From the NCBI RefSeq assembly GCF_900105395.1, contig NZ_LT629775.1, forward strand, positions 1,922,001 to 1,986,000: DNA of 64,000 bases, written 5' to 3'. The translations under genes were made by a program, and so were the position numbers. Position 1 is the stretch's first letter; each line of letters opens with the position of its first letter. The notes beneath the pieces were generated by a model. The model searched no databases. It was not told the origin of the DNA and was given only the letters and a program-made list of their open reading frames with translations. Below, in pieces: positions 60,766 through 64,000 of this stretch. Source of the stretch: Streptomyces sp. TLI_053 (lineage in GTDB: Bacteria > Actinomycetota > Actinomycetes > Streptomycetales > Streptomycetaceae).

Positions 60766-62256
60766 GTGAGTGAGGCACCACAGCCCACCACCACGACCGA
60801 GAAGCAGAGCAGCGCCCGGGTCCTGCCGGCCCTCATCCTGGCGATGCTGTCGTTCAGCGTGGTGCAGACCGCGGTCGTTCCGATCCTGCCCTCGCTCGCC
60901 AAGGAACTGAGCGTCTCCGGCTCCAGCATCACCTGGCTGATGACGGCCAACCTGCTGTCCGCCGCCGTGCTCACCCCGCTGCTCGGCCGCTTCGGCGACC
61001 TGCGCGGCCGCAAGCCGATGCTGCTGATCTCGCTCGCCGGCCTGGTCGCGGGCTCCGCACTCGCCGTCTCGACCCACTCCTTCACCTGGCTGGTCGTCGC
61101 CCGCGTGCTCCAGGGCGCCGGCGGTGGCGTGCTCCCGCTGGCCATCAGCATCGTCCGCGACGAGCTGCCCAAGCAGAAGGTGACCGGCGGCGTCGCCGCC
61201 ATCAGCGCCTCGATGGGCGTCGGCAGCGGCCTCGGCCTGGTCGCCACCGGCCTGCTGCTGGAGCACTGGAGCTACAAGTCGATCTTCTGGATGGGCCTGG
61301 CCTTCGGCCTGCTCGCGATCGCCCTGGTCGCCTTCCGGGTGCCCAGCGACCCGGTCACCGACAAGGAGGGCGGTGCCGACCCGCTCGGCGCCATCACCCT
61401 GGCCGGCTGGCTCTCCGCCCTCCTGGTCGCCGTCAGCCAGGGCAACCACTGGGGCTGGACCTCCACCAAGACCCTCGGCCTGTTCGCCGTCGCCGCCGTG
61501 GTCGCGCTGATCTGGGGCGTCATCGAGGTCAAGGTCAAGCACCCGCTGGTCGACATGAAGATGATGTCCCGCCCGGCCGTCGCCTTCACCAACCTGGCCG
61601 GCCTGCTCATCGGCTTCGGCATGTACGGCTCGTTCATGGTGATCAGCAACTTCGCCCAGACCCCGGAGAAGTTCGCCCACTACGGCTTCACCGCCACCGT
61701 GCTGCACGCCGGTGTGATGCTGCTGCCCTCCGCCCTCGGCTCGATGGTCGCCGCCCCGATCGGCGCCGTGCTGATCGCCCGCCGCGGCCCGCGCCTGCCG
61801 CTGGTCCTCGGTGGCGTCCTCGGCGCCGTCGCGATGGCCTACCTGGCCGTGCGGCACAGCCACGAGGCCGACATCTACCTCGCCTCGGCCATCTTCGGCC
61901 TCGGCATCGGCCTCGCCTTCTCGGCGATGCCCGCCTACATCAACGGCGCCGTCCCGGTCGAGCAGAGCGGCATCGCCAACGGCATGAACGCCGTGCTGCG
62001 CACCGTCGGCGGCGCGATCGGCACCGCCGTCATGGCCGCCATCCTCACCGGCGACACCATGAAGCTGCCGATCCCGATCGCGCTGCCCACCCTGGACGCG
62101 TACAAGCACGCGTTCTGGACCGCCGCCGTGGTCTGCATCGTGGCCGGCGCCGTCCCGTTCCTGATCCGCACCGTCCGGCCGACCACCGCGGTGGCCTCCG
62201 GCAACACGACGGCGGACCTCACCTCCGGCCGCGAGCCGGTCAAGACCGACGCCTGA
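60766..62256 (+). CDS. MFS exporter, DHA2-like family
   Basis: A 496-residue MFS protein with about 14 helices. It has the DHA-type opening FSVVQTAVVPILPSLAKELS, motif A as GRFGDLRGRKPMLLISLAG and motif C as GVGSGLGLVATGLLLEH. It is probably a drug or metabolite exporter. GTG 60766 follows GAGAGGAAG. The promoter has a strong -35 overlapping a 9-bp inverted repeat, implying repression, but no regulator gene is adjacent in this window. Confidence 0.88.
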   Translation: MSEAPQPTTTTEKQSSARVLPALILAMLSFSVVQTAVVPILPSLAKELSVSGSSITWLMTANLLSAAVLTPLLGRFGDLRGRKPMLLISLAGLVAGSALAVSTHSFTWLVVARVLQGAGGGVLPLAISIVRDELPKQKVTGGVAAISASMGVGSGLGLVATGLLLEHWSYKSIFWMGLAFGLLAIALVAFRVPSDPVTDKEGGADPLGAITLAGWLSALLVAVSQGNHWGWTSTKTLGLFAVAAVVALIWGVIEVKVKHPLVDMKMMSRPAVAFTNLAGLLIGFGMYGSFMVISNFAQTPEKFAHYGFTATVLHAGVMLLPSALGSMVAAPIGAVLIARRGPRLPLVLGGVLGAVAMAYLAVRHSHEADIYLASAIFGLGIGLAFSAMPAYINGAVPVEQSGIANGMNAVLRTVGGAIGTAVMAAILTGDTMKLPIPIALPTLDAYKHAFWTAAVVCIVAGAVPFLIRTVRPTTAVASGNTTADLTSGREPVKTDA

Positions 62257-62341
62257 CGAGGCGTCCCGCCCCGCGCCCAGGGACAGGGCGCGGGGACCGG
62301 ACCAGAACGGTCGCCGAGGGCATCGCGACCGTCCACGGCCC

Positions 62342-62395
62342 GGGAACGAAGCGGCCCCACCCGGCTCCCCCGCCGGGTGGGGCCGCTTCGTTCCC
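62342..62395. terminator. 24-bp-stem bidirectional hairpin between MFS and dinB
   Basis: GGGAACGAAGCGGCCCCACC (from 62342) plus CGGC pairs perfectly with GCCG plus GGTGGGGCCGCTTCGTTCCC (to 62395) around a six-base loop. It is the longest perfect stem seen in the window and separates the convergent MFS and dinB genes. Confidence 0.92.
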
Positions 62396-62415
62396 GCAGC
62401 CGGCGGAGGAACCGG

Positions 62416-63864
62416 TCAGCCCTGCTCCGGACCGCCCCCGGCACCCTCCGCCCCCGCTTCGTCCCCGTCCCCGTCCCCGGCCCCGGGCCACCCCGGGCGC
62501 AGCGGCAGCGGCCGGGCCGGCTCCAGCGCCGGATCGTCGATCCGGAAGGTCCGCACCCGGCCCGGCCCGCTCCACGGCGTCTCGAACCGGACCGTCACCC
62601 GCCCCACCCCGCTGCCCTGCACCCACCCCGGCCCGTGCTCGGCGTGCCGCACGTCCTGCCCGGGCAGCCAGCGGCGCACCGGCACCGCCTGCTCCTCGGC
62701 CGGCTCCGGCTCCTCCTCCACGACCGCCCCGGCTCCGGCCTCGGCCTCGGCCGCCGCCTCCTCCCGGACGGCCTGCGCGAACAGGTCCTCCTGGGTGTAG
62801 TCGGCCAGCTGCGCCACCCCGACACCCAGCAGCCGCACCCCGCCGGTGATGTCCACCTGGGAGGCCAGCCGTCGCGCCGTCTCGACGACCACCGCCTCGT
62901 CGTCCGTCGGCCCCCGCAGCGTCTCCGAACGGGTCAGCGTCGAGAAGTCGAACCGCCGTACCTTCAGCACCACCGTCCGCCCCGAGCGCCCGGCCCCGCG
63001 CAGTCTCCGCACACAGCGCAGCGCCAGTGCCTCCACCTCGCGCAGCACCCGGTCCCGGTCGGCCAGGTCGACCTCGAAGGTGTCCTCCACCGACACCGAC
63101 TTGGCGTCCTGGTCCGCCACCACCGGCCGGTCGTCCAGCCCTATGGCCATGGCGTGGACACCGACGCCGTGCGCCTTGCCCAGCAACTGCACCAGCTCCG
63201 CCTCGCCCGCCTCGGCGAGCTCGGCGACCGTGTTCAGCCCCGCCCGGCGCAGCACCTGCTCGGTGGCCGGTCCGATCCCGGGCAGCGCCCGTACCGGCAT
63301 CGGCCCGAGCACCGCGCGCTCCTGCCCCGGCTCGATCAGCACCAGGCCGTCCGGCTTGGCCTGCTCGGAGGCGATCTTGGCCATCAGCTTGGAGCCGGCC
63401 ACCCCGACCGAGGCGGTCAGCCCGGTCCGCTCCACGATGTCCGCACGCAGGTCCTCGGCCAGGGCCAGCAGCAGCCGCTCCCCCGTCCCGTGCTCCGCCT
63501 CGGCCAGCACGGGACCGTACGGACCGGCCTCGAGGTCGACGAAGGCCTCGTCCAGGCTGAGCGGCTGCACCAGCGGCGACAGCTCCCGCAGCAGCCCCAT
63601 CACCAGCCCGCTGGCCCGCCGGTAGGCCTCGAAACGGCCGGCCAGGAAGGCCGCGTTCGGACAGAGCCGGCGCGCCTGCGCCATCGGCATGGCCGAGTGG
63701 ACCCCGAACTTCCGCGCCTCGTAGGACGCCGTCGACACCACCCCGCGCCCGCCGAGCCCGCCCACGATCACCGGCTTGCCGCGCAGGCTCGGCTTGGCCG
63801 CCTGCTCCACCGCCGCGAAGAAGGCGTCCATGTCGAGGTGGATGATGCTCGGCAGTGACCGCAC
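62416..63864 (-). CDS. dinB: DNA polymerase IV (Y-family) with C-terminal extension
   Basis: A 482-residue Y-family translesion polymerase. Palm motifs are IIHLDMDAFFAAVEQA with the first catalytic Asp, PLSLDEAFVDLEAG with the Asp-Glu pair and ASVGVAGSKLMAKIASEQAK. The helix-hairpin-helix thumb is VRALPGIGPATEQVL and the little finger ends near LLGVGVAQLADYTQEDLF. Residues about 385-482 are extra: a Glu/Ala-rich linker and a small domain (RRWLPGQDVRHAEHGPGWVQ) seen in streptomycete DinB proteins. A canonical beta-clamp motif QEDLF is at its usual place, followed by this extension. GTG 63864 gives the normal start. Confidence 0.95.
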   Translation of the reverse strand: MRSLPSIIHLDMDAFFAAVEQAAKPSLRGKPVIVGGLGGRGVVSTASYEARKFGVHSAMPMAQARRLCPNAAFLAGRFEAYRRASGLVMGLLRELSPLVQPLSLDEAFVDLEAGPYGPVLAEAEHGTGERLLLALAEDLRADIVERTGLTASVGVAGSKLMAKIASEQAKPDGLVLIEPGQERAVLGPMPVRALPGIGPATEQVLRRAGLNTVAELAEAGEAELVQLLGKAHGVGVHAMAIGLDDRPVVADQDAKSVSVEDTFEVDLADRDRVLREVEALALRCVRRLRGAGRSGRTVVLKVRRFDFSTLTRSETLRGPTDDEAVVVETARRLASQVDITGGVRLLGVGVAQLADYTQEDLFAQAVREEAAAEAEAGAGAVVEEEPEPAEEQAVPVRRWLPGQDVRHAEHGPGWVQGSGVGRVTVRFETPWSGPGRVRTFRIDDPALEPARPLPLRPGWPGAGDGDGDEAGAEGAGGGPEQG

Positions 63865-63918
63865 CCGCCGATCATGCCGCAAGGGTCCGACAACGTGTCC
63901 GAACCCGGCCGCCGGAGG

Positions 63919-64000
63919 TCAGCGCACCCCTGCGCCGACCTGGCCGTCGCCACCACCGGCCGTGCCGTCTCCGGCGCCACCGCCCGGGCCGGCCGCGCCC
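63919..64000 (-). CDS. C-terminal end of an unidentified gene, cut by window end
   Basis: The minus-strand frame ending at TGA 63919-63921 gives a Gly/Ala-rich tail of 26 residues (GGGAGDGTAGGGDGQVGAGV) with consistent G/C third positions. It may be the low-complexity end of a protein whose body lies beyond the window. Too short to identify. Confidence 0.35.
   Translation of the reverse strand, partial: GAAGPGGGAGDGTAGGGDGQVGAGVR

Overview
The window is very GC-rich, with a strong bias to G/C at third codon positions, many GTG starts and many drug/proton-type exporters. It holds a DmdR1/IdeR-type iron box, a c-di-AMP (ydaO) riboswitch and a tandem glycine riboswitch. Together these point to a chromosomal segment of a streptomycete-type actinomycete (Streptomyces or Kitasatospora). 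I see no rRNA, tRNA, CRISPR array, transposase or phage gene, so this looks like ordinary chromosome with several accessory or orphan genes.

Layout. 1-3.7 kb: nitrite assimilation, with nirB (cut by the window start), the HemD-winged-helix regulator NnaR and a sirohydrochlorin chelatase-like protein. 3.7-8.6 kb: a membrane protein, a fused acyl-CoA carboxyltransferase, a small secreted lytic-transglycosylase-like protein and a ROK regulator. 8.9-16.7 kb: an HD hydrolase, AEC and DMT transporters, MarR, an alpha/beta hydrolase, small DUF proteins, and an ArsR-MFS pair. 16.8-26 kb: a degenerate KdpD-like ATPase, DNA polymerase X, a FhuF-type 2Fe-2S protein, a secreted beta-propeller, a YhgE/ABC-2-like membrane protein and a GH13 glucosidase. 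26.3-33.4 kb: a divergent catabolic cluster (KDPG aldolase, N-acyl-D-amino-acid deacylase, DSD1-type D-amino acid deaminase, PfkB kinase, IclR regulator, RidA). 33.4-45.7 kb: an iron-box-controlled DUF2470 protein, a LysM-M23 endopeptidase under a c-di-AMP riboswitch, an MFS exporter, purB, MarR, a DUF3037-HipA pair, a type II NADH dehydrogenase-like enzyme, a secreted GDSL lipase and a MocR regulator. 45.7-55.7 kb: two FMN split-barrel proteins, a sugar porter, dienelactone hydrolase, MFS, HAD, CPBP protease, a GCS2-family ligase and small conserved proteins. 55.8-64 kb: gcvP under a glycine riboswitch, a PRC-barrel/DUF2382 protein, an MFS exporter, DNA polymerase IV and the tail of one more gene.

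The most interesting unit is the 26.3-33.3 kb cluster. Its enzyme set fits a complete route from N-acetyl-D-glucosaminate (the C1-oxidised end of LPMO-cleaved chitin) through D-glucosaminate, 2-keto-3-deoxygluconate and KDPG to pyruvate plus glyceraldehyde-3-phosphate. The two arms diverge from an intergenic region carrying a perfect palindrome that is a good IclR operator candidate. The substrate is inferred; general D-amino-acid catabolism is the main alternative.
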